DNA of 64,000 nt from Providencia rettgeri (GCF_013702265.1 NZ_CP059348.1:3472001-3536000), one strand, 5' to 3'. Counted from the stretch's first letter, positions 40,646 through 49,673 are shown. A program made the numbers and translations. The notes: generated by a model not told the origin, from the sequence alone.

Positions 40646-41761
40646 TTACCTAACCCCTTCCCCTGTTCCCATTCGCTTTAAAAACCGTTGCTGATAACGC
40701 CACAAGGTTTTGGCATCAACACAGTGATAATCCATGCCAAATTGCGCGGCAGTTTGCTGAATAATACGAGCAAGCGCTGGATAATGCCGATGGTGCCAAT
40801 TGGGGAATAAATGGTGCGTCAGATGCAAATTCAATCCGCCGAGCCAGTAAGTCAGGCACTTCGGCGTGGTTTGCCAATCATAGGTGGTGGAGAACGTATG
40901 AGTGTAAAATCCTTGCTCCATGCGCCCTGAATCCGGTGCTGTATAAAAGGTGGCTTTCGCCCAATGAGTGCCCAAAATCAGCACCACAAAAATAAATGAC
41001 GCGAACATTTGGCTAAGCAGATAAACACCCAATAACGTGCCAATGCCGATGCCATAAGGGGATAAAACCCAATACGGTAATAATATGGCTAAGAAAAGAT
41101 GCAGGATTTTACTCAGCAAAAATACCCCAATACCTTTCGCGCCCTGATGGCGCATTTTTGGGGCAACGCGCGTAAAATGAAAACGGTCAAACCAATCGTA
41201 ACCCCAAATAAGTGCAGGAAATGTCATTGCTGCGATCAGCGGCCAATACAAATGCTGCCAACGCATAAACGGATACCAGCGCTGGTATGGGGTTTGGCGT
41301 AGTAAAAAATTTTCTTCAATATCCAGATCATAATGGCGAACATTGGTATGGGAATGGTGAAAAACAATGTGCCGCACGCGCCAACAATCGGGGTCTAACC
41401 CTAAAGGAATAGTCACCCAAAAGTTCACAATCCGGTTAAGCGCCCCTCGCTGAAAAACGGCGTTATGGGAGGCATCGTGCACCATATTAATCGCCAGCAA
41501 TAAGGCGAAGAAAATAAACAGCGGATAGCCCACAAAAAACAGAATTCCACCTTGAGAACTTAGCATCAGCCAGTAGCTGCCTAGGCACACCAAAATCAGA
41601 GCCAAACTCTTGAGATAAACCCTGCCATCGGCAAAGCGGTGATCGCTTTTTTCTTGCAGATACCCCTTCGCGGCTTGCTGCAATGCACGGTGAAAAGCCA
41701 AGTCATCCCGTTGGCGAAAAGCGAGGGGCGGTAATGGCTTAGGCTTGTACATCACGGCCAT
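40646..41761 (-). CDS. Membrane fatty acid desaturase (last gene of lipid cluster)
   Basis: A 371-residue integral membrane di-iron desaturase. Three histidine boxes are visible: H95-DAS-H99, a second box H131/H135-H136/H138 (HIVFHHSHTN), and H313-LT-HHLFP (316-317) like the QxxHHLFP of acyl-lipid desaturases. Hydrophobic segments lie at about 52-95 and 212-265. It should introduce a double bond in an acyl chain. It is the last of seven overlapping genes, and its start overlaps the preceding gene by 23 bp (or 14 bp if the ATG at 41752 is used). Regiospecificity and electron donor are unknown. Confidence 0.87.
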   Translation of the reverse strand: MAVMYKPKPLPPLAFRQRDDLAFHRALQQAAKGYLQEKSDHRFADGRVYLKSLALILVCLGSYWLMLSSQGGILFFVGYPLFIFFALLLAINMVHDASHNAVFQRGALNRIVNFWVTIPLGLDPDCWRVRHIVFHHSHTNVRHYDLDIEENFLLRQTPYQRWYPFMRWQHLYWPLIAAMTFPALIWGYDWFDRFHFTRVAPKMRHQGAKGIGVFLLSKILHLFLAILLPYWVLSPYGIGIGTLLGVYLLSQMFASFIFVVLILGTHWAKATFYTAPDSGRMEQGFYTHTFSTTYDWQTTPKCLTYWLGGLNLHLTHHLFPNWHHRHYPALARIIQQTAAQFGMDYHCVDAKTLWRYQQRFLKRMGTGEGVR

Positions 41762-42863
41762 CCACAGGTGTTGTTCCTACGCCCATTAGCACAGCAAGGC
41801 TGTGCAACCATAATAGCGCCCCCATCACCAGCCAGAATGGCGTCAACCAGCCTGCAATGATGATCAATAACAGCATCAGGCTAGCCACCGCAAACCAGCT
41901 CCATTTTCCCCAACCATAACCGCTCGATAAGCCAGACAACGCAACAGTCCCCGCCGCCAGCAGCAGAAATAACCCAACTTGCTCAAGGGTCGTTCCATTA
42001 AAACCGTACCCATAGCGATACACATAGCCAATCACCAACGTGAACAGCAGCAATGTCCCGCCCACAAGTCCCATTTTTCCGATGTGATAACGAGGTGAAT
42101 GCGTTGGTTTATTCACTTTTTTCACACCCAAGATACGCAAAAATGGACGATTACTATCTATCAGCGGATTTTCGGTAGCAACCTCACCGCCAATACCGTA
42201 TTGATGGGGCGTTTCAGGAGATTCAGAAAACGTCCCAAATAGCTTGTCCCAAATAATAAAGCTGCCGCCAAAGTTACGATTAGCGTACCCGCCCGTTTTT
42301 ATATGGTGAACCCGATGATGATGCGGCGTCACCATCCACGATTCCAACCATTTAAACCGAGGAATTAATCCACTATGGTTAAAAAATTGAATCGTATAAT
42401 GAAGCACGGATACCGTCATAAAGACGGTGAGCGGCACGCCCATTAACGCCAATAACAGAAAGAAAGGAATAGACGTGAGTGAGGAATACCACGAATTACG
42501 TACCCCTAACGAGAGATTAAAATGCTCCCCTTGATGGTGCACCACATGCACAGCCCACAAAAGGCGGTAACGATGGTGCAAACGATGCAGCCAATAAAAC
42601 CCTAAATCCCAAGCAATTAACGTAAACAACCACACCAACCACGTTGGCCAGCTATCGGTAAGGCCAAAAGAAAAATGCGTGACCACAAAACCGTAGCAAA
42701 ATAGTTCTAACCCACGGAACAGCCACAGCATGATATGCCCAGAATTAAGGTTAAAAACCACATCTTGCCAACTGAATGAAACGCGCTTTTGACAGGCAAT
42801 AATCAGCGCTTCCACCATCACAATCAACACCATAAAGATAATGGGAAATGTCAGTTCATTCAT
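41739..42863 (-). CDS. Sterol desaturase / fatty acid hydroxylase-family protein
   Basis: A 374-residue membrane di-iron oxygenase of the FA_hydroxylase superfamily. Histidine motifs are in HRLHHRY, HVVHHQGEHFN and HHHRVHH, in the right order, with FWLH-like spacing. The C-terminal third adds four or so further helices not needed for the core domain. The family includes sterol C5-desaturases, sphingolipid hydroxylases and alkylglycerol monooxygenase. Bacteria of this type make no sterols, so a long-chain lipid is the likely substrate. It overlaps its upstream neighbour by 4 bp. Confidence 0.87.
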   Translation of the reverse strand: MNELTFPIIFMVLIVMVEALIIACQKRVSFSWQDVVFNLNSGHIMLWLFRGLELFCYGFVVTHFSFGLTDSWPTWLVWLFTLIAWDLGFYWLHRLHHRYRLLWAVHVVHHQGEHFNLSLGVRNSWYSSLTSIPFFLLLALMGVPLTVFMTVSVLHYTIQFFNHSGLIPRFKWLESWMVTPHHHRVHHIKTGGYANRNFGGSFIIWDKLFGTFSESPETPHQYGIGGEVATENPLIDSNRPFLRILGVKKVNKPTHSPRYHIGKMGLVGGTLLLFTLVIGYVYRYGYGFNGTTLEQVGLFLLLAAGTVALSGLSSGYGWGKWSWFAVASLMLLLIIIAGWLTPFWLVMGALLWLHSLAVLMGVGTTPVDGRDVQA

Positions 42864-43489
42864 CGCACTCTCCGTGACGGATTAGCCGCCAATAAGCGAA
42901 ACGTCAGTAAACGAACAACCGTTATCGCTATCCACGCACAAGCCGCGCCGCCAACCACATCAATAAACAGGTGCCGCTTCAGTATTAAGACTGAAAAAAT
43001 AATCATCAACGCCCACAATAGCCACAAGAGGTTTCTCAAAAATTGACCTTTTCGACACAAAGCCCCCCATGCAATTAACGTCAATGACACGTGGAGCGAA
43101 GGCAGCATATTTTGCGACGTATCCACCTGCAATAACCCGGCAAGTGCCTGTTGAGTCAACCCACTCCCTATATTTTGAGGAAACTCGGCTGTGGTTGGAT
43201 AAATCAGATATACCGTGCCAGATAGCACCGCACAGAGGATCATCTGCCACATTAACGGCTTCACTTTTTCTGCGTGACTCAGCAGATAACCGCAGGGAAT
43301 AAATAGGAAAAATGAGAGATAGAGCCATACCGCATTTGGCGAATAACCGATGGCATCATCAATTATCGTGGGGGAAATAACGTGTGCAGAAGAATAAATA
43401 TGCCCCGTCAATGAGTAGATAAACCCAACACATCCCCAACCTAATAGTAAATACCCCACGCGCTGCCACACTGACATCGACGTTATCAT
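42860..43489 (-). CDS. PAP2-superfamily membrane phosphatase/transferase
   Basis: A 209-residue protein with about six helices. The phosphatase triad region is visible as PSLHVSL (130-136; His133) and KRHLFIDVVGG (171-181; Arg172, His173, Asp177). The first Lys/Arg motif of soluble PAP2 enzymes is not obvious. This reduced pattern resembles the AUR1/inositol-phosphorylceramide-synthase-type subgroup, which transfers phosphorylated head groups to lipids. Either lipid phosphatase or head-group transferase is possible. ATGA overlaps on both sides place it firmly in the seven-gene unit. Confidence 0.82.
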   Translation of the reverse strand: MITSMSVWQRVGYLLLGWGCVGFIYSLTGHIYSSAHVISPTIIDDAIGYSPNAVWLYLSFFLFIPCGYLLSHAEKVKPLMWQMILCAVLSGTVYLIYPTTAEFPQNIGSGLTQQALAGLLQVDTSQNMLPSLHVSLTLIAWGALCRKGQFLRNLLWLLWALMIIFSVLILKRHLFIDVVGGAACAWIAITVVRLLTFRLLAANPSRRVR

Positions 43490-44763
43490 GATGCCTCCCG
43501 CGTGATCCGCCGACGCTTAATTGCCATTACGGTCACGGGCAGGTTGGTGTTGAGTTGCCATTGAAGATGCTCAGTCACCGCGCCTTGCAATTCAAAGTAG
43601 TCAGTTAGTGCTTGCTTACATGCTAATAGCACCGTTTCCTCACAATCCGCGGATAAGGTGAATAACTGCCCATGTTGATGAAGTCGGTAATCTGTTTCTG
43701 TCGGTAACGTATTACAGATCACTCGGTTACAGGCGTCCGCAAACAGGGTTATTGGATCACCTTGTTGGTTGGTTAACACCAATTGGTCATCACTACGCCC
43801 TTCGATGCGTTCAATGGCTATTTGCGCATCGCCACAGGGGCATGGGGTCTCCCTAACAACCAAGATATCATCCAGTTGATAGCGCACAATGGGCTGAGTT
43901 TGCCGCGTAAAATCGGTGATAATCGGTGAAAAACGGCGTTCATCAATCCACTGTTTTTCAATATGCAAAAAAGCTTCATTCAGATGCAATGTGCCATGAG
44001 GGCAGGTGCAGCCAAGAAAACCTTCCGTCGCTTGATACACTTCGCCCACATCTGCAAAAACCGTTTTTAGCAGGGATTTGTCATCGGCATTTAGCACTTC
44101 CGCCACTGATATCACCCTTTTTGGGGTTAGTGAGCACTCATTTCGCTGCTGGCGTTTTGCGATTTCCACCAGCACCTGAGCAGGAGCAACAATAATGGTA
44201 GGCTGCCATTGATTAAGTGCAGCAAGATGCTCATCAAAATCCCCTAGCAAATCGTAAAACTGAAATGAGAGCCAACGGTTATTCACACTTTCATATAAGT
44301 TATTGTTTGCACGTAGAAACAGTGCAACGCGCTCTCCGGCAAATAGCCCATCCGGCAGCATCTTAGCCAGCATGGTTCCCGACCAGCGAGCTTGCTCATC
44401 AGGGCTAACCACAAACACCCCGCGTTTTCCTGATGTCCCAGACGATAACCCCACACTGAATTTCCCCACTGTTGGGGAGAAATCACGGGAAGATTCGCTC
44501 TGTCTTGCGCAGGCAAGCAGCTCATCCACTTTCAGCCCTTGGGTGTTCATACGGTCAAAATACTGCATCATCAAGGCTTTATTCATCACAGGCCACTGAG
44601 TAAGTGCTTGCTCACAATAGGCCGAAAAGTAGGGGCTACGCCGTAAAAAACGCTGAGTAAATACCGACAATTTTCGCTGTTGATATCGCTCTAGCGCTGT
44701 GGGATCCGTAAAACGCAGTCGACGAGCCTGCCAGTAATACCACAGGATTTTCAGCAGTTTCAC
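43486..44763 (-). CDS. Adenylate-forming (F390 synthetase-related/CapK-like) enzyme
   Basis: A 425-residue member of the ANL superfamily in the short PaaK/CapK/F390-synthetase-related group. The nucleotide loop SSGTSGKRG is at 107-115. The aromatic/acidic motif YQATEGFLGC follows, and then two Cys pairs (CTCPHG; CPCGD) that may hold zinc. It probably activates a carboxylic acid as an acyl-adenylate. It sits in the place where an OleC-type enzyme would sit in olefin clusters, but the sequence group is different. Overlaps of 4 bp on both sides. Confidence 0.82.
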   Translation of the reverse strand: MKLLKILWYYWQARRLRFTDPTALERYQQRKLSVFTQRFLRRSPYFSAYCEQALTQWPVMNKALMMQYFDRMNTQGLKVDELLACARQSESSRDFSPTVGKFSVGLSSGTSGKRGVFVVSPDEQARWSGTMLAKMLPDGLFAGERVALFLRANNNLYESVNNRWLSFQFYDLLGDFDEHLAALNQWQPTIIVAPAQVLVEIAKRQQRNECSLTPKRVISVAEVLNADDKSLLKTVFADVGEVYQATEGFLGCTCPHGTLHLNEAFLHIEKQWIDERRFSPIITDFTRQTQPIVRYQLDDILVVRETPCPCGDAQIAIERIEGRSDDQLVLTNQQGDPITLFADACNRVICNTLPTETDYRLHQHGQLFTLSADCEETVLLACKQALTDYFELQGAVTEHLQWQLNTNLPVTVMAIKRRRITREAS

Positions 44764-45560
44764 AGCTCGCCCTCATGACACAATTGGATCGGTATCTGAC
44801 GTTTATCAATCTGATGCAATTTATTGAGCGTGTCGTAATAGGCTTGGCTGTCATCCATAATCAAATTCGCCACCGCCATTGGCCCACGCAATTCTCGGTA
44901 ATTTGTTGGCGACCACGCCGCATCCCCCGCCAGCAAGATCCAGCCGTCATCCGTTGCCACACATAACCCAGTATGCCCCGCGGCATGACCCGGCAGCGGT
45001 ACTGCAATCAACGTTTTTTCAGGATTTATGGCGTAGCCAAATCCTAATTCGGCTAAGGCTTCAGGGAGCTCAATACGCTCAAAACCTTCATAAAACCGTG
45101 CTCTTTCTTCGAAATCTTCGGGTATCAATCCGCGCACAAAGGCTTTACGTAATGCGGAAAATCCGGTTAGATTGCGCGTTTTTTGCCACCCTTCCCCCGA
45201 ACAGATTAACGGCACAGAGGGGAAATCCCGTAGCCCCGCAATATGGTCACCATGGAAATGGGAAATAATCACCCCAGTAATATCAGCAGGAGTAATGCCA
45301 TCCGCCTTAAGCTGAGAAACGAGAGCATCTTTGGTATCAAAATAAACCGGCGTAACCGCTCGATACAGCCGAATGATCCCTTCACGGGTATGGTCATAAA
45401 AGTGGTCGGCATACCCCGTATCAAACAGCCAGCGCTGGTCATGCCCCTCAATCAGCCATGCCCGCGCGGGGAATTTACACGCTTTCATACTGGCACCTTT
45501 AAGGGCAACACAGCCGGGATGGGTGCAATATCCCACTTCAAATACCCGAATGTTCATCAT
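44760..45560 (-). CDS. Metallo-beta-lactamase-fold hydrolase
   Basis: 266 residues with the metal motif H101-F-H103-G-D105-H106, a later PLPGHAAGHTG histidine and the aspartate in LLAGDAAW, which complete a two-metal site. The overall layout resembles N-acyl-homoserine lactonases and lactone/thioester hydrolases of the AHL lactonase group. In this cluster it could hydrolyse an acyl-thioester or a beta-lactone intermediate. Overlaps its neighbours by 4 bp each. Confidence 0.83.
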   Translation of the reverse strand: MMNIRVFEVGYCTHPGCVALKGASMKACKFPARAWLIEGHDQRWLFDTGYADHFYDHTREGIIRLYRAVTPVYFDTKDALVSQLKADGITPADITGVIISHFHGDHIAGLRDFPSVPLICSGEGWQKTRNLTGFSALRKAFVRGLIPEDFEERARFYEGFERIELPEALAELGFGYAINPEKTLIAVPLPGHAAGHTGLCVATDDGWILLAGDAAWSPTNYRELRGPMAVANLIMDDSQAYYDTLNKLHQIDKRQIPIQLCHEGEL

Positions 45561-46564
45561 GGTTTGCCCTCTTGGTTTTCATTAAGCCATTTTGCGGTGC
45601 GTGCGATGCCCTCCGCCATGGAATAACGTGGGATGTAACCGAGTTCCTGCTGAGCGCGTTGATTGTTTAAAATCATCGTGAAATAAGCAGCGCCGAGGCT
45701 ATAACGGGTTAATAACGGCTCTTTTCGCTGCATAATCGCCAATTTTTCTAAGCAAAATGCCACACCGTATAATAGCGAATAAGGGGCTGATTTAATCTGG
45801 CACTCAGTACCTGTTTGCTCAAATAGCATTTTTAATGTCGTGGCCAACGGCTGAGGGTCTTGGTTGGTAATATTGTATACCGACCCGCTTTTTAACGGTT
45901 TTTGGGTTGCCAACATCATGGCATCCACCACATTTTCAACGTAGGTCAAATCGAAGGCATTTTTGCCCCCTGCCGGCAGCACCAATTTGCCATGACGGGC
46001 GCGAACTTGCCCCATCAAACGCGGCAATAAAACCCGGTCATGCGCACCAAATAATCCACGAGGGCGCAAAATCACAAACGTAGTTGAGGGATAATTCGGC
46101 ACTATCTTGGTAATTTCTTGCTCGGCAAGGAACTTCGTTCGCGCATAATCATTGGCAAATTGCGTGTTATTCGTTGATTCGAAGATATTGTATTGGTGAG
46201 TAAAATTAAAATAGATAGCTGGCGTGGAGATATGCACAAACCGCTCGATGCCCTGCTCTGCCGCAGTCTGCGCCAAGGTTTTGGTGGCTTGCCAATTGAT
46301 GGATTCAAATTTTTCACGTGCACCCCATGGCGCAGATAATGCGGCACAGTGCCAAATGGCCTGACACCCCAACATCAATTCCCGTGCGTTTTCCTGTGTT
46401 AACGTTGCCAGTTCTATGGGAATAAATGCCGCGCCAGAATCAGCTAATATCTGACCAATCGCCAAATCACGCCCGCAAGCTACCACCTGATGCCCTTCTC
46501 GTAGCAGTATTTCGACCGCATTGCGCCCAAGCCCGCTGGTCGCGCCGGTAACTAAGATCTTCAT
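45557..46564 (-). CDS. NAD(P)-dependent extended SDR (epimerase/3-beta-HSD-like)
   Basis: 335 residues with a Rossmann TGATSGLG motif (6-13), Ser113 and Y140-x3-K144 catalytic residues. It has the 3-beta-hydroxysteroid dehydrogenase-like C-terminal part (GGKNAFDLTYVENVVDAM). This is the family of OleD, which reduces 2-alkyl-3-keto acids in long-chain olefin synthesis. Following a ketosynthase gene, reduction of a beta-keto product is the natural guess. Overlaps of 4 bp on both sides. Confidence 0.85.
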   Translation of the reverse strand: MKILVTGATSGLGRNAVEILLREGHQVVACGRDLAIGQILADSGAAFIPIELATLTQENARELMLGCQAIWHCAALSAPWGAREKFESINWQATKTLAQTAAEQGIERFVHISTPAIYFNFTHQYNIFESTNNTQFANDYARTKFLAEQEITKIVPNYPSTTFVILRPRGLFGAHDRVLLPRLMGQVRARHGKLVLPAGGKNAFDLTYVENVVDAMMLATQKPLKSGSVYNITNQDPQPLATTLKMLFEQTGTECQIKSAPYSLLYGVAFCLEKLAIMQRKEPLLTRYSLGAAYFTMILNNQRAQQELGYIPRYSMAEGIARTAKWLNENQEGKP

Positions 46565-47559
46565 GGCACAAGCACCATTGCCGATAAGGCTAGCCCAGCG
46601 GCGGTTCCCACCAGCATTACGCGAGATTTGCCATAAAAACGGTCGGTGATAATGGCTTCATGTAGCGCGGAAGGAATTGATGCCGCCACTTGGTTGCCAT
46701 GTGTGGCATAGATATCGACTAACTGTTCGGCGGTGACACTAAGGCGCTTGCGCATATGTTCCAAGGATAAGTGACTCGCTTGATGGGGAACTACCGTATC
46801 AATCTGCGCTAAGGTCACTCCCGCTTGAGACAGTATTCTCCCCATAAAATCCTCAACCATGGCGGATGCCATCTTGAATAGCGGTTTGCCTTTCATGTGG
46901 AATAAGAAATCGCTCGGCTCCATCCCTGAGCGTGGATTACGGCGAGTACCACCCGCTCTGATCTCACAAAGATCCAGTCCTTCAGGATAGGTTTCCAAAC
47001 GAAATGCCAAAATGCCGCTATGCCCATCACCGCGCTCAACAAGTGTACAAGCTGCGCCATCACCAAAGATCAGCGAAGATTCTTCATGTTCCCAATCGAT
47101 CCCACGAGAAGCAATATCCGCAGAGACAATCGCAATTCGGCGATATTGATGAGTAGCGAGTAGCCCACCCGCAATTTGCAACGCCGATAAATAACTCACA
47201 CAACTCGCATTCACATCAAAGCAAGCAATTCCCGAGTGAAGCGCTGAACTTGCAAGAATATGAGCTGCGCTACAAGGTAGGGCTTGAACGGGAATAGCCG
47301 ATGCACAAATCAAGGCATCCACTGAAGCAGGATCAATATGGTGGCGAGTTAATGCATCGTGAATCGCCGCGGCGGCTAATTCCGCTTGGCTATCGGTATT
47401 GGATGCATGGTAGCGCCAGCGGATCCCTGAGCGCTTTTCAACGTAACCGTTCGGCTTATTCAGCTGCTTATCCAAATCCATCGACAATATTTTATGTGTG
47501 GGTAGTGCGATGCCAGAAGCAATAATTTTCAGTGGCACAAACGTGTTGGGGTTAAGCAT
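46561..47559 (-). CDS. 3-oxoacyl-ACP synthase III-like (thiolase-fold) enzyme
   Basis: 332 residues, KAS III/OleA-type condensing enzyme. The catalytic triad is Cys120 (NASCVS), His259 (VPHQAS) and Asn289 (HGNQVAASIP), all in FabH order. The glycine-rich C-terminal GTAAGLALSA differs from FabH. It is the first gene of the seven-gene unit and probably the committing step, joining two acyl groups. It differs from a housekeeping FabH by its context of membrane desaturases. A promoter must lie in the 146 bp after glycerate kinase. Confidence 0.87.
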   Translation of the reverse strand: MLNPNTFVPLKIIASGIALPTHKILSMDLDKQLNKPNGYVEKRSGIRWRYHASNTDSQAELAAAAIHDALTRHHIDPASVDALICASAIPVQALPCSAAHILASSALHSGIACFDVNASCVSYLSALQIAGGLLATHQYRRIAIVSADIASRGIDWEHEESSLIFGDGAACTLVERGDGHSGILAFRLETYPEGLDLCEIRAGGTRRNPRSGMEPSDFLFHMKGKPLFKMASAMVEDFMGRILSQAGVTLAQIDTVVPHQASHLSLEHMRKRLSVTAEQLVDIYATHGNQVAASIPSALHEAIITDRFYGKSRVMLVGTAAGLALSAMVLVP

Positions 47560-47681
47560 TTTTTACCTATTCTTGTAGTTTATTGCTTTATTACCCTTTC
47601 ATTTATCAAATAACTCGTCGTCATGGTATCGGAAAAAGTGCATATAAAATAAATATTGGATAAGTTAGCTTATTTTCCATC

Positions 47682-47706
47682 AAATAAATGCGCTTCGCTT
47701 TTATTT
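47682..47706 (-). terminator. Possible glycerate kinase terminator
   Basis: An imperfect stem AAATAAATGCG/CGCTTTTATTT (one A-A mismatch on the minus strand), beginning in the last base of the stop codon. There is no clear T run. Confidence 0.4.
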
Positions 47707-48845
47707 CAAAGATAGCGCCCCATATTCAATACTCGAGCCACATTGCACGCTGTATTTTCTAAGTTTTCAGCCCCCTGCTTGAGCGCCTCACTAAGCGAAG
47801 ACAATCTTGGCAGAATGCTAAATACCGCCGTGACACCTTCTTGGTGCAGACCTTTCACACCATCCCCTAACACACCACTTAATGCAATAACCGGAACCTG
47901 ATGTTTTGCCGCGAGTCTCGCAATACCAAGAGGCGCTTTTCCGCCAGCGGTCTGCCCATCCATACTACCTTCCCCGATGATCACCAAATCGGCATCTGGT
48001 AAATGTTGCTCAAACGCTAAAGCGTCCATCACAATCTCAATACCGGATTTAAGCTCACCGCCGAGTAGCGCAGCCGCTGCAACGGCGATCCCCCCTGCTG
48101 CGCCGCCACCTGCAAGATAACGATAGTCAGTCCCCGTTAACTGCTGAAGAAGCGCCGCAAACTGATTTAACCCATTGTCTAACTCTGCCACCATTTCTGG
48201 CGTTGCGCCTTTTTGTGGACCAAAAACTGCCGCAGAGCCGTGTTCCCCAACCAAGGGGTTACTCACATCACAAGCAATGTCGATTTTGCACTGAGATAAA
48301 CGCGGATCAAGCTGCTGAATGTCGATATGCGCTATCTGCGAAAGGATATTCCCCGTGCTCCCCAGTAATTGATGATTTTCATCATAAAATCGAACACCCA
48401 GCGCCTGTAACATGCCGACACCACCATCCACTGTGGCGCTGCCGCCAATCCCTAGAATAATCCGCTCAACCCCTTGAGCAAGCGCATTGGCTATCAGCTC
48501 TCCCGTACCATAACTGTTCGTCAGCATCGGGTTTCGCTTGGCTATAGGCACTAACATCAACCCACTGGCTTGCGCCATTTCAATCACCGCCGTCTTACTT
48601 TCAGCTAATAGCCCATAATAAGCCATGACAGGGAGCCCCAAAGGATCTGCCACGGTAACTGGTATTTTTTCGCCGTGCTGCGCCGCAATCAGCGCATCCA
48701 CCGTTCCTTCTCCGCCATCAGCCACTGGCAGCGAAATATATTCTGCGTCAGGAAACACGCGTTGAAAACCTTTTATCACTGATTGAGCTGCAAGCTCGGC
48801 GCTCATGCTCTCTTTAAAAGAATCAGGTGCAATGATAATTTTCAT
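47706..48845 (-). CDS. Glycerate kinase
   Basis: 379 residues, glycerate kinase type 1 family, phosphorylating glycerate to a phosphoglycerate. Family motifs are MKIIIAPDSFKESMSA at the N terminus, LPVADGGEGTVDAL, GIGGSATVDGGVGMLQALG and the C-terminal GEGSMDGQTAGGKAP. Known enteric members are GlxK and GarK; I cannot tell which. There are no glyoxylate or glucarate genes nearby. It is upstream of, and in line with, the lipid cluster. Confidence 0.92.
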   Translation of the reverse strand: MKIIIAPDSFKESMSAELAAQSVIKGFQRVFPDAEYISLPVADGGEGTVDALIAAQHGEKIPVTVADPLGLPVMAYYGLLAESKTAVIEMAQASGLMLVPIAKRNPMLTNSYGTGELIANALAQGVERIILGIGGSATVDGGVGMLQALGVRFYDENHQLLGSTGNILSQIAHIDIQQLDPRLSQCKIDIACDVSNPLVGEHGSAAVFGPQKGATPEMVAELDNGLNQFAALLQQLTGTDYRYLAGGGAAGGIAVAAAALLGGELKSGIEIVMDALAFEQHLPDADLVIIGEGSMDGQTAGGKAPLGIARLAAKHQVPVIALSGVLGDGVKGLHQEGVTAVFSILPRLSSLSEALKQGAENLENTACNVARVLNMGRYL

Positions 48846-49379
48846 TAATCAGCATTCCTTATTTGCACGATGTCATATTTATTCTTATTTCTATAAACTA
48901 TTTAAAATAATGCCGATAATCAATAAACAAATCTGTATATTTATGACGAAGTAAATATAAATCTTTCTCTCGAAACATATTTATGAATAATATATATATA
49001 AGTGTAACAGCCCATTACCTAATTCATACTTCATTATTATTTTTTGCATTATTTTTATAAAAAATAAGCCAGTAATTATCGCCATAAAAAACCAATAAAA
49101 ACCCCAAAACCCAGATTATTTAGCTAATTAAATCAAAATAATCGAACATAAGACCCGTAATCCTTTGTAATTTTACTCACTAACTGAGTGATCGAAATAG
49201 CTATTAACTATCGAAAATAGCCTATCAATCCGTCATAGATATTGGTAATTAGTTTAACTTAGCGGTTAAATACACCTAAATTGATATAGTCAATTTTCGA
49301 TTACTCTCGCCAATTAAAGATAATAATATTTAATTATCTTTGAATACTATTATCTCAATAAAACTCGCATGGAGGGATC
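48846..49379. promoter_or_regulatory. Long AT-rich region between glycerate kinase and mrpJ-like gene
   Basis: 534 very AT-rich bases without a gene. Visible structures are an inverted repeat AAATTGA-TATAG-TCAATTT (49278-49296) and a hairpin AAAGATAAT/ATTATCTTT (49316-49324, 49333-49341), both within 100 bp of the MrpJ-like start. The rest shows nothing I can name. Such AT-rich stretches are typical H-NS targets. Confidence 0.55.
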
Positions 49380-49673
49380 ATGCTAGCTAATCAACAATTC
49401 GATAGCCATGAAGTATCCACTTACATTGGTTCATTTCTTAAACGACGACGTAAAGTTGTTGGGCTCACCGGTGCTGAACTCGCTTCTCGTTTAAGCATCA
49501 GCCAACAACAGATTTCTCGCTATGAGCGAGGTGTCAATGCGATTACTATTCAAAATCTTTTGGGAATTTTGCATGCTTTAGAATTAAAAAAGCACGATAT
49601 TGATGAGTTCCTACAAAATATTTTCAATTTTTATCATATCGATATTGATATGGAGAATAAGTTGTTTAACTAG
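49380..49673 (+). CDS. MrpJ-type helix-turn-helix regulator
   Basis: 97 residues. The XRE helix-turn-helix (LTGAELASRLSISQQQISRYERGVNAIT, about 29-57) has the SQQQxSRYERG block typical of MrpJ and its paralogues. In Proteus these end fimbrial operons and repress flagellar genes. No fimbrial genes are nearby, so this is an orphan copy. A GGAGG site precedes the ATG. Target genes are unknown. Confidence 0.86.
   Translation: MLANQQFDSHEVSTYIGSFLKRRRKVVGLTGAELASRLSISQQQISRYERGVNAITIQNLLGILHALELKKHDIDEFLQNIFNFYHIDIDMENKLFN

Noticed and set aside
48846-49379. Possible CRISPR array or phage attachment site in the AT-rich gap
   Set aside because: No regularly spaced identical repeats and no tRNA-end duplication are visible.
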